A stretch of 64,000 nucleotides of DNA. Origin: Hypomyces perniciosus. Its lineage: Eukaryota > Ascomycota > Sordariomycetes > Hypocreales > Hypocreaceae. The notes under the pieces were generated by a model. That model worked only from the letters and a program-made list of their open reading frames with translations. It did no database searches and had not been told where the DNA came from. The stretch spans positions 1,426,001 through 1,490,000 of the forward strand of contig SPDT01000001.1 in assembly GCA_008477525.1 (NCBI GenBank), read 5' to 3'. Positions 12,201-22,435 of this stretch are shown in pieces (position 1 is the first letter of the stretch; each line of letters starts with the position of its first letter). The translations under genes were made by a program, and so were the position numbers.

Positions 12201-15200
12201 TCCTCATAGTACCTTGGAACTTTCAGGCAGCCCACCCTAGACATGCTGAGCAAGCTGCTTCCATCATCAGCTTGGTATTAGTACTCGTAATAATCAAATA
12301 CGGATCACGGGGCCTGTGATAGTGATTTAGATGTAATTGCACTTGCATGCTCTACTCGTATATACCCTTTGGAGCAGTTGCGGTTTGTAATGAGTGCTCC
12401 TTTGCAATCTCAACCGCTTTGAGCCCATCCACAACAACCCGAACCCGCATATACTTGGTAGTAGTAGTATGTATGTACTCCGTACGCTGTGCAGTACACT
12501 GCCTCGTCACCAAGTTCTTTTTTTGGTGCTTCATGTATCCATCAAAGTTTGTTCCAAATGCATGTGCATTCCGTCCCTCGCTGTCTCGTCGCAGTTGTAC
12601 AAGGAGGGAAAAGGGGGCTTTACTGTATGCACGCATACTAACATACATACATATACACACACAAGTCACCATAAGCACACCGTGTCTATTCCGAGTTAAC
12701 CCCATCCCCAAACGAGTGCCTGCTCCGCCTTGCACCGCATCCCGAGGTTCTGAGGATACATAGTAATTACAAATCTTCGGATTTCTTTGTGCATGAATTA
12801 TGTCCTCTTGTGATTGAACATGTTCAATACGAGACGCTCTTTCAGGCATTACATCACCGTTTTGGCCTCCTCTCCATGATCGGCCTGCTACGCAATTTCG
12901 GGCAACGCTGCCCTGCACTGCACGCACGCACGCAACAGGACGTGATGACAGCAGAGAGAGAGAGCTGATCACGATTCAAAGGGCCCTTGCCCCCCCCCCC
13001 CACTGCTCTCTCGACTTGCAGCAAATGAGGTGTCACGAATGCATCAATAATGTGGGGCGGATGCCTCAATTGGATCCTGAGGCATCAATCACATCACATC
13101 AAATCTCCAATTTGCATGTACCGGTCCCTATCGCCCGCCGGAGCTGCACCATCATTTTACCCGCAGCAACCCATCGTCACAGCCCCTCGAAGCGCGCACC
13201 ACAGCATCAGCACTCTATGCTTTGATTGGATGTTATCGAGATCGTGGGAATGGAAGGGTTCTAGCAAGGCACTAGCCATCTCCAGCAGGGGGTCCACAAG
13301 TCTGCTCGTATCTTCTGTATTATGTACTCCGTACCAAGTACGAAGTACGAAGTACGAAGAATGAGTTGGACGGGTGTTCTCTCTCTCTCTCTCCGTCCTC
13401 CTCTTCATCCCGACTTGATCGAGTCTGTCTAATACCAGATCTCACTCTGGAATAACAAATAATAATATCAAGACCCACGAGAGGAGACAATCCGCCAGCC
13501 TTACCAGCCGAAAGACGCAAACATGAGGGGATGGGCTGCCTCTTCCACATCTTCCCTGCCGCTGTGCAACACCAGCACTGTCTCCAAAACCCCCTCATCT
13601 CAAATGCCGTGTTGCCATGGCCGAATCGCTTATTGGATTTCCCGAGCTGCCAAGCCGTACTTTGTACAATCATACTTCGTACATACATTCTTGTGACTTA
13701 CCCGCAAGGCTCAGGCAAAACATGCAAGTTTCAGATTCGTATGATTAACAGAAAACACTCTCCCCTCATCAACTCATCATCGTGCATGTCACCCAAGCGC
13801 ACAAGCCGCTAAAATGAGAAGCCTCGCGGGGACTGTGAGCCGTCTTCCGCCCAGGGTTGCTGAACTATCAAAGACGCTGTTGGTTCGCCAATGCGTTTAC
13901 TCGCGAGCGGGTGACAAAACAAGATAACTCTCCTTATGATGAATGACTCCTATTCAGTTGGTGTTTATAAAGTTATGATACAATAGTACCAGCTTCCAAT
14001 ACTTTGTCAGCTATTAACCGTCTGATGAGATGGTATATATCTTTTGCGTCCCCTCTTTTTCTTTTGGTTGTACTTGTTCAGATGATATTCGTGCTTTGTA
14101 CTCTGGACATGCAAACTAGTACGACTGCGATGTGATTCCTCCACGCTCTCTCGTCATGCGGGTCTCCCCACATACCGCGTGCGTGAGGTGAGGGGGGGAA
14201 TGCAAGGCGAGGCGAGGCGAGGCGAGGCAGCGAGGCTTCCATCATCAGCTTTGCTCGGTCACCCCGGTATGGATCGTAGATTTGTCCACTGAACTGAACT
14301 GAACCGAACAAATATCAGATCAGGCATCAGACACGTCGGAAAGGGAAAGAAAAAAAAATCAATAAAGGGGGTGGGCAATTGTCAACTGAACTCTGATGTG
14401 TATAATGTATGTACATACTACGAAGTACATACGTATAACTCTGGGTGTCCAAAAAAGAAAACCAACAATGCCCCAATCCAATCAACCGCGCTCACCATGA
14501 CACTGTGTGAACACGACTAACGCCATGTCGCAGCTTTTATCGCCTGCTGGAACCTGGCGGTGATGCCCTCCCCTCCCCTCCCCTCCTCCCCTCCTCAGGC
14601 CTTGTCTTGTCACCAGTCAGTCCAACCCCAAAGCAGCAGAAATGTGACTCAGTTCACCCCCAACTGGTTTGAGCTGAACGAATTAGGGCACATTTGTCAT
14701 TCCACAACAACAATAACGGTGAACGGCGTGCAAACAAACTTTCACGCTGCTTCTTCTCTCCGCCGTTTGAATTATGGGCCAAACCCGGCCGGACGTTGTT
14801 GTTATCGCTGCGTTAACACCTAGATGACAGATAATGGCTTTAGCAAAGTGGACTCGTGTGGGGGGGAGCAATCATGGTGCAACGAAGCCCAGATCTACTG
14901 ATTAGTATCCCAAGATGTTAGGTAGCTAGGTACTTCGTAGACGCAAAGGCATTGGGAGTCTATTCCCACGATGCTTCCAGAAGATGCAAATACAAAGTAC
15001 GGATTGGGATTAGAATTAGTAGTAGATAGGATTGGGATCAATCAGATCCCCTTTCAGCCCAAAGGCAGCAATTCTCCCAAATTCCGCCACATTCCTCCGC
15101 TATTATTCACCAAGGATGGTTCACTCGGTGCGAGCGGGCCTGACTCACTCATCCCGGTTGGCTTCCCTATCATCGGGAGCCAGCGGAGATTTTGCCGCCC

Positions 15201-16799
15201 GACAAAATGCTGGATAACTGCTCCTAGTACTCCGTATCTACGAAGTACTAATCTTAACAACAACATGGCATTTCCAGATTGCGCCATGTGTCCGGGCGGA
15301 ACCGCATCGAAGCCCAATGCTCATATACTACGGAGTACGGACTACGGAGTAGAATACAGCCTAGCATCGCTGTCAGCTACACCGGACATGAGTCGGAGGC
15401 CCTGTTTGGGGAACTTCAGCTGCCTTCGATCCCAAAGCTTTGGTTGAATGCCGTCATTGACGCACCGCGGCCCGAACTTCGGACGGAACGTGCACCATCG
15501 CGATTGAAACTCGTATTGCTAAGGAAGATGATCCTGGTGAGGATGCAAATACGTCCACGTGAGCACTGAGTCCACAAGGCATCCATCACGGACACGGACA
15601 CGTAGGGCAAAACGATGAGATGGCAGAGAAACACAGTGGAGTAGTACGGAGCAAAAAGAGGCCACCTCAACATCAACCATCTGGTCTTGACTGCCATACC
15701 GCCATTGTGTATCCAGGTGGATCATTAAGCCACAGAGGCAACAGTAGTGTTACGATACTTACTGAGCTGGTGCCTTGTCTGGTGCTGTAGGCACTCTCTC
15801 TCCCCACCACCAAGAAACCCATGTGGCGTTGACATAGAACATTTCAGAATCGAAACTCCGCCTTTTCAACCACGCCGATATGTTTCTTAATTTAGTGTCT
15901 TCTATCTATCTAGTATGAACTCCTCTCCTGTACCTTGCAGTGATATGTCCTTGGCGCATGCATAGCTCCATTTGTATTCCAATTGTTCTCTCTTGTAGGA
16001 AGCCGGTTGGTCCGTCAACTTTCAACTCATGGAGACTTGCCAATCAACCAAGCAATCGCCAGAAGCCACATCTATCCATGTGCTTACCAAAAGACCGGGG
16101 AGGAACACATGACCTTCCAGGGCGAGAATGAAGATGACACGACACCAGAGTTGCCACGTCTTCCATAAAACACGTCCGTGAATCGCCCCATCCGTGCGTC
16201 CCAGACCGACTACAGGGTAAGTCGACCTCCACAATCATTCATCCCCTCTGAATCACACATTTGCCCCCCAGAACAACCCGTGAGTTCGAAATTCTTCTAA
16301 TACTCACGCGCCATATCACTTTAATCATCCGTCATCGGAGCAGAGCGCAAATGTGGCGAAGCGCGGCTGATTCTTCCTTCCGCTTCCCGCTATCGCAGGC
16401 AACACTAGCCATGTGACCGCTATGACCGTGATGACGAAACGAGAAGCTGACGATTATGACTCCGTGCTTCGCAACGAAGAAAAGTAAGCACCAGTTTACA
16501 CTCGTATGACCTCACATGATGGTAATTGTTAGGCAGCCAAGGTCGGGAACATGGTGCAAGTCATCAACCTAGTTCTTCATTCGATTCAACAAGATACCAA
16601 CAGCATTCGGGCCTGCTTTCTCTAGGCACACGGAATAGCTACTCAATACAAGCAAGTTGAAAACCCCCCAACATCTTCTGACCACGCCGTTTTTGTTTCG
16701 TTGGCCTACCCATTTGCAACCAAGATCCTTGGACCGCCTGCCCTGATCGAGCCTGGTATCGTAATAAAGCAAGACATTCCAAAATGCGTAGTGGCAACC
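9287..16799. other. 7.5-kb intergenic region upstream of the cyclin gene
   Basis: No protein gene is recognised. The first 1.3 kb probably holds the cyclin promoter and a long leader with several upstream ATGs. Long frames (9900-10559 minus; 11381-12052 minus overlapping 11463-12047 plus) have biased, family-less translations. The stretch contains a C-run at 12990-13001, a (GGCGA)n tandem near 14206-14227, CTCTCT runs near 13380, and many TACGRAGTA copies (11424, 11857, 12477, 13325-13360, 13672, 14419, 14930, 15228, 15239, 15329, 15343). Up to about 16400 I see nothing that codes. Confidence 0.55.
13325..13360. repeat. Tandem 7-bp array built from TACGAAG units
   Basis: TACTCCGTA at 13325-13333 is followed by TACGAAGTA at 13339-13347 and 13346-13354, then a further partial copy. 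Copies overlap by the shared TA, giving a 7-bp period. This is the clearest tandem form of the dispersed motif. Confidence 0.9.
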
Positions 16800-18837
16800 C
16801 TACGACGCCATGTAGGTACTGGCATCGACACCCTCCTTCGGGAACTCACTACAAGGTAAAAATGTTAGCAACTGTTACAAAAACCAAGCTCAACCAGGAA
16901 ATGCTTACGGAAGGGCGACTTCGAATCGCTTCTCAATCTCCTTCAGAACCTCCTGGTCCTGATCGTTGCTCACAAACGAGATGGCAAGACCCTTGGTACC
17001 GAAACGACCGGCACGACCAACACGATGGAGGTAGGAGTTAGCATCTCCGGGTAGATCGTAGTTGATAGCCAGGTTGATACGCTCAATATCGATACCTCGA
17101 CCAAAGACGTCAGTGGCAACGCAGATTCTCTTCTTGAACTCCTTGAACTCCTTGTAACGGCGGATACTACACACTGTTAGATACCTTGTCATGTCCATGC
17201 TGTTCACAAAACTTACCGCTCCTCCTGGCTGACTCCGGAGTGGACAGCGATCGAAGGGAAGTTGCACTCCCGAAGTAGCTTATCCAGCTCCGTAGCACGG
17301 ACGGTGCTCTTGACAAAGATAATAACCTGGTTGAACTGAAGGTCATCCAGAAGCTCGTTCAGCTTTCGGTTCTTCTCCCGCTCCTCCAGCTTGATGTAGT
17401 ATTGCTGGAGACCGTGGAGAGTAAGCTTGGTGTCCTCATCGACGTAGTGCTCTGTGGGATTCTGCATGAACTTTCGGCAGATGGGCTTAATGGCATCAGA
17501 GAGCGTGGCTGAAAACATCATGACCTGCTTCTGCTGAGGAGTAGCACGGAAAACATCCTGGACGTCAGTGCGCATATCTGTATCAAGTTAGTCCGTGTTC
17601 AGAGCGACAACGCATTGTAGCAAGTGCCACCTACCGGGCTGGTCGAGCATTTTGTCGCACTCGTCGAGAACGAAGATACGGACACTGCCGAGTCGGAGGG
17701 CCTTGTCGCGGACCAGAGCCTTGAGACGGCCAGGAGTGCCGACAATGATGTGAGGGCAAGTGTCCTTGTTCTTCAGCGTCTCCATGTCTGTCTTGATGGG
17801 GGTACCACCATAGAAGACGCCAGTCTTGATGTCAGGCATATACTTGCTGAATCGGTTGTATTCGTCTCGGATCTGGTACGCCAGCTCACGAGTGTGGCAC
17901 ATGACGACGACCGAGACTTCGCCATTGACAGGTTCGACTTGTTGGAGCGTGGCGAGGACGAAGACGGCAGTCTTTCCCAAACCCGACTTGGCCTGGCAGA
18001 TGATATCTCCACCCAGCAGAGCTTGAGGAATACAGGTTTGTTGGACTGTCGATCGAGCGGATGTTAGACTAGTGTTACCAAGCAGAAGCGAACGATGGGG
18101 ATTATGCGTCAAGGTCCGTCCATCGTCGCAGCGTGAACGTGATATATAACGGTGGTCTCCCAACCCGGACTGAGATTGGCAACGGTAGCTAAGGTGCCAG
18201 GGTTCCTAGCCACTCAGTCCAAGTAAATGGTATCTGCGCAGAGGTCGCACAAAGAGACGGCCCATCAAATTTTTTTCTGGCCCATGGTTCTTGAAGCCAT
18301 TTTTATTGGGTCCTCAACACATCCGAGACTCGTCTGCACGAGCTCCGTAATATCGACGCGCAAACTCAGCGGGTTCCTTTACGAGCTGCGGTATTCTTTT
18401 TTGCGGATGCCACCATTCTAGGCACGTAGCTTGCCACAGACGTGGTAGAAACGGGTTCCCCAGATACCCATCGTATGGTCTTCGACAGAAAGGCCAACCG
18501 GGTTTGAAATCGGCCGAGCTTCCTTTTTGCTTGCGAGATGGACGGACGCTTGCTTTGAAGGGAGGGGAGGACTTTTGTGATGACTTAGGGTGGTATTAGA
18601 ATTTCATGACTGACCCTCCGAAGGATGCTCGAAACCACAGTCGCCAATAGCGCGAAGCAGCTCAGGCTTCAGAAGGAAGTCGCGGAAACCAGTCGAGTGG
18701 ATACCGACATAGCTGCCCTTCTTGTCGACGTTGTTACCAGCCGCGAGCTCGCCCTTCTTGCCGTTAGACGCAGCCGCTGTCTCGTTGGCTCCGATCTCCT
18801 CGTCGGAGTAGTCGATGAGGTCCTCCTCGTGAGACAT
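16800..18837 (-). CDS. SUB2: ATP-dependent RNA helicase SUB2 (UAP56), DECD-box
   Basis: Helicase needed for spliceosome assembly and for mRNA export through the TREX complex in the nucleus. Five exons, 18837-18615, 18045-17635, 17577-17217, 17166-16909 and 16848-16800, give 433 aa, the usual length. Visible motifs: Q-motif region [15 protein letters not shown]; motif I AKSGLGKT (residues 93-100); motif II DECD (202-205) rather than DEAD, diagnostic of this family; motif III SAT; motif [12 protein letters not shown]; tail ending in ASTYMAS. The last exon carries only 15 residues. Introns 2-4 are 57, 50 and 60 bp, but intron 1 is 569 bp. The gene shares a promoter with the RNase P subunit gene. 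Identification is near certain; the exact 3' splice site of intron 1 rests on the conserved SEVQQ junction. Confidence 0.97.
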
Positions 18838-19286
18838 TTTTGCGGTTTGAGAGTTTGTTAGGAGATGGGAAGCGGTTGGGCAGAACAACAGACGTCGTTC
18901 TCGAGTTTGGCGCCGACGGTAAGGCGCGTTGGCGGGCTAGAAAAGAGGACCCGAATTACCAAGAGGCTGGAATATCGAGATGAAGGGAAGGGAAAGGTTG
19001 GCAAAAAGACTGAGATGATGGTTTGTTGATTGCAGCACCACGTAAAGTAACTGCTCTCAATGGCGATGAGAAGGGAAGATCGTAAGACTGCTGTCGAGGG
19101 AGGGAGAAGACGAGGGAAAGGAGCCGCGACTGAGTCAGCATGGCCCGTGCACGTGTACCACAACAGCCGGATTCACGTGATTGGTAAACTCTAACCGTAC
19201 AGTGTGAATCTTATTGTACTCTGTATTTTGAGCGGTGACTGTAGCATCTTGATATTTCTTCACCTTGACCAGCACTCTGTGCAGCC
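18838..19286. promoter_or_regulatory. Bidirectional promoter of SUB2 and RPR2 with two CACGTG boxes
   Basis: A 449-bp region between divergent start codons. CACGTG occurs at 19150-19155 and 19174-19179, 24 bp apart; the second sits in TCACGTGAT followed by TGG, so an inverted CCAAT box overlaps it. Both neighbours act in RNA metabolism, which suggests shared control; the binding protein (Cbf1-like bHLH) is inference. Confidence 0.6.
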
Positions 19287-19817
19287 ATGGCAAAGGCCAA
19301 AGGCGCAACAGGCATTCCAAACAGGCACATCTACAACAGAGCCTCCTATCTTTACCAAGCAGCCAATTACCTGGCTAGTCGCCTACAGGAGAACAAACAC
19401 CCTCAACATGGCTCACCTCCAGAAGGACACAGTGCTGTCACGCAGGATGACCAGGAGCGCAAGGCAGCGATGAATCTGTCCCGCCAAGTTGTCTCTGACA
19501 TGAGATCAGTGTCTCTGAAAGCGCAGATTCGACAAAGCCCGGCAATCAAGAGGACAATCTGCAAATTCTGTGACACTCTTCAAATCGAAGGCAAGACGTG
19601 CCACTCAACTGTGGAAAACTCTAGCAGGGGCGGTAAAAAACCATGGGCAGATGTCCTCGTAATTCGGTGTGGTACGTGCGGCAATACGAAGCGATATCCG
19701 GTCAGCGCACCGAGGCAAAAGAGGAAATCGTTTCGTAATTCCGAGTCTTCCAAGGCTCAGCCGTCAGGGGACAGCGGTACGGAATCCACGGATATTATGT
19801 CTATGCCGACAACGTGA
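19287..19817 (+). CDS. RPR2: RNase P/MRP protein subunit, Rpr2/Rpp21 family
   Basis: Predicted protein subunit of nuclear RNase P, which trims the 5' leader from pre-tRNA. Single exon, 176 aa, start in good context (CAGCCATGGC). The N-terminal helices PNRHIYNRASYLYQAA and IRQSPAIKRTICKFC match the family. Two Cys pairs, C92/C95 and C128/C131, form the zinc ribbon; VENSSRGGKKPWADVLVIRC lies between them, and CGNTKRYPV follows. The tail is Ser/Gln rich and probably disordered. The related Snm1 subunit of RNase MRP shares the fold, but the spacing here fits Rpr2/Rpp21. It diverges from SUB2 and converges on HSK3. Confidence 0.9.
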   Translation: MAKAKGATGIPNRHIYNRASYLYQAANYLASRLQENKHPQHGSPPEGHSAVTQDDQERKAAMNLSRQVVSDMRSVSLKAQIRQSPAIKRTICKFCDTLQIEGKTCHSTVENSSRGGKKPWADVLVIRCGTCGNTKRYPVSAPRQKRKSFRNSESSKAQPSGDSGTESTDIMSMPTT

Positions 19818-20323
19818 CGTCACCTCGGGAAGATGAATCTGACATGTCCGCGATGCCTTGTCTGTCATCTTTGGCGACAAGCCACCCTTGGTTGGCAAGC
19901 CAAGCCACACAGGAGATATCGACACTCATTGAGCATGCTATGCGTTCACGATCAACCCGACTACCAGGGATCTCAGTGCTTGAGAAACAGCCCGGGCAAG
20001 GAGCCGATTTCGAGACTTGTACATGACCCATTGGTTTTGTGGAAAAGAGCCTAGCTAGCACCCGACCTCAACGGGCGGATTGAATACCATAGGTTCTTGC
20101 GAAGGACAGCTTTCAAAAAGGAATAGATGTTGCACCGCGAGACGGAAACATCAACGCAAGGCCAGGCCTGAAACGACTCTGTTGTCACAGAGTTGGACTC
20201 AGATAATGAATACATGAAATGATCTTCACCAGTGTTTTTCAACCTGCCAGAATCTCCCCTTCATAACCTTGTTCATAAACAGTCGTAGCATCGTCTCACT
20301 CCAAGGACCTCAACCTCGCAACC
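19818..20323. other. Convergent intergenic region between RPR2 and HSK3
   Basis: About 500 bp between two gene ends; must hold both terminators. I see no gene. Confidence 0.5.
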
Positions 20324-20821
20324 TCACCGACCCGTCTCCTTAACGCTCTCCTCCCCAAGCACCTTACTAGCAGCCATGAACCTGCGCCCATTAGTATCAC
20401 AATCCCCAAACACATGCTCCTCAATATCTACTCACAAGCCACCATGCCAACTCCCCAATCCCCTCATCGCCTCCGCCTGCACACTCGTCATCCGCAGCAA
20501 ATTCTCCGTGTCAGACAAATTCGCCGACAACTGCTCAAGCTGAGAATGCAAATGCGCCTAATTCACACCACAGTTAGTCCTCTTGTACGAACCCCCCCCC
20601 CCCCCCCCAAACATCGACAAGAACAAAAGAACAAGGAAACGTGATAAAGCCGGCAGGATAACAGAAAGAAGGGGGGGTCAATAACAAAAACACAGGCCAT
20701 GTCAACGAAACATAAAAAAAGGGGATCTCCTCACTATCTGTCTCGCTTTCATAGCATTCCCACTCGTAACCATACTCTGCCTATTCAAATTCTGCGTCCC
20801 GCCCATGTTTCGCGTCGCCAT
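20324..20821 (-). CDS. HSK3: DASH/Dam1 complex subunit Hsk3
   Basis: Small coiled-coil subunit of the DASH ring, which couples kinetochores to spindle microtubules. The gene is broken into three exons, 20821-20735, 20557-20436 and 20381-20324, giving 88 aa, so no long frame exposes it. The Hsk3 core is clear: AHLHSQLEQLSANLSDTENL, then LRMTSVQAEAMRGLGSWHGG, then LFMAASKVLGEE. Intron 1 (177 bp, GTGAGG...AATTAG) has a GACTAAC branch site; intron 2 (54 bp) splits the Leu codon of GLFMAAS exactly. The ATG at 20821 gives a short Gln/Asn-rich head before RQI|AHL. A 17-base G run (on the coding strand) lies in intron 1. The family call is strong; the start could be further upstream if a leader exon exists. 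Confidence 0.88.
20592..20608. repeat. 17-base C homopolymer inside HSK3 intron 1
   Basis: An uninterrupted C run on the plus strand, hence a G run in the HSK3 pre-mRNA, about 35 nt before the 3' splice site. Confidence 0.95.
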
Positions 20822-22435
20822 TGCCTTCTCCTGGAATGAAATGTAGTACTTCAAACGTTTGTAATGGAGGACTCGAGTCCCTGGAGCTGAGATGAGGCGC
20901 GTGAGTGTTTGCTATTTCCACACAAACAAGAAGATTTCTCGGGAATCAAAAGCTGAGAAAAGTCATCAAGGCCGAATAAAAACTTCCAACGGTTTCTTTT
21001 TTGCTATGATGAGGAGTGTAAAGTAAACAGACAAATACTAATATCGCCATTCATTCATGAGCTACTAAGCTTGGGAAGTTCGCGCCTCACCTCAATGAAT
21101 GTCCCTCCACTTGGGTGCTCACGTGATATCCAACAACACAAGGCGTGATTAGTAGTGAGCATCACATTCCCGAAAGTCGCATTTCTGCTTTCAATACTCC
21201 GTAGTGATGACCGATTTCAAGTAAGACAAAGTCTACTTTCCCATTCTATTAGAAATACCTAGTAAAGATACTGAGAAGAGGCATATCCCGTAAAGCTAAT
21301 CCACCCACTGTCGAGCTATTGTTATTGAATCTGCTGGGTATTCTCCCGGTTGATATTCACTTCTCCTGACGCATCATGGTCACCAAATGTAGTTCACAAA
21401 CTGTCATCATAGTTGAAACGTCAAGCCTTATTATACCTAGGCTATCTTGAGAAAACCCACCCAAGTCCGGTCCCGTTCCTTGTCATTAACGCTATTGCCT
21501 TTCCTCTATATCTTTGCTGTGTTCAACTACAAATTATTCAAGCATCGGCCGCCACTGGCGTACCCTTCTCTTCTCGCTCCAAGCTTCCCCTAACTTTGTG
21601 ACAACCAGCGCAGCATCGTGAACACCTTTTTTTTCCCGATGCATAGTCTTCGCAACAATGCACGGCAACATGTCCTCCCCCAATACCACCTCGACTGACA
21701 AAAAAGATGAAATAGAGGGCGTACTGCCGGTACCAAGATAGAACAAAGAAAAAAACCCAATAATCTAATGTATCACCCGTAAGAAAAAAAACAATATTGG
21801 TGTAGTTCCACCGCCCATCTACAGATGCCCACAGAGTAAGGAACCAAACAAACTGAGGGAGAAGACATGGCCCATGTTTTGCTCAGGCAAGATTATCCCC
21901 AACGCAATAATGAAGACCAGTTTTCCCCAGAGGTTTTATAATCGTCTCGAAAGATGTTGGGGCTTCGACGCGGGGACAAACGTCGATAACCCGTGGGTTG
22001 ATGTACGGGACTCGACCGAGTCCCTGAAGCATAAAGCCGCAATGCCCGAACAATAGTCCAAAGTGATTCCAAGCCGTGAATCGTATCATTTTCCATTTGC
22101 TACTGGTGTTCATCGTATGGAAGAAGAGTCGCTGTCGTGGGGAGAAGTCATAAGCTAAGCTGTGAGATCAGTGTTGACCTCAGCCCAAAAGCTGGTTGAT
22201 GGGTATGGTGAAATTTGGCGTTAACCGAGTATATAACGCGGAAATGCCTTGTCATAGACATCGTTATCGTAGGGGTGAAAAGGGGTGAAACGAGGCAAAG
22301 CTTATAAGGCAGTAAAGGAGCGGGCAGGTCATGTAATGCACAGAGTGGACTTTCGGTATACAGAGCCTCCCCGGGAGGGAAGTCCTGCGACAGTCCAACC
22401 ACAGGCTCAACCTGCCCCAATAAGCCTAGACAAGC
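20822..22435. other. Intergenic region upstream of HSK3 and downstream of the KPR-like gene
   Basis: Contains CACGTG at 21120-21125 within TCACGTGAT, about 300 bp upstream of HSK3, one TACTCCGTA near 21197, and A/T runs near 21780. No gene is recognised. The 3' untranslated region of the ketopantoate-reductase-like gene probably occupies 22150-22435. Confidence 0.5.

Noticed and set aside
14206..14227. (GGCGA)n tandem as a possible satellite or CRISPR-like repeat
   Set aside because: Only about five 5-bp units without spacers; a simple microsatellite. No CRISPR array exists in the window.
16425..16545. Possible two-exon mini-gene or box C/D-like RNA (GTGATGA followed by CTGA)
   Set aside because: The spliced peptide would be about 33 residues with no match, and no closing stem or second box pair could be drawn for a snoRNA.
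18170..18210. CTGAGA-containing stretch in SUB2 intron 1 that recalls a TPP riboswitch
   Set aside because: The second conserved half of the aptamer is absent and Sub2 is not a thiamine gene.
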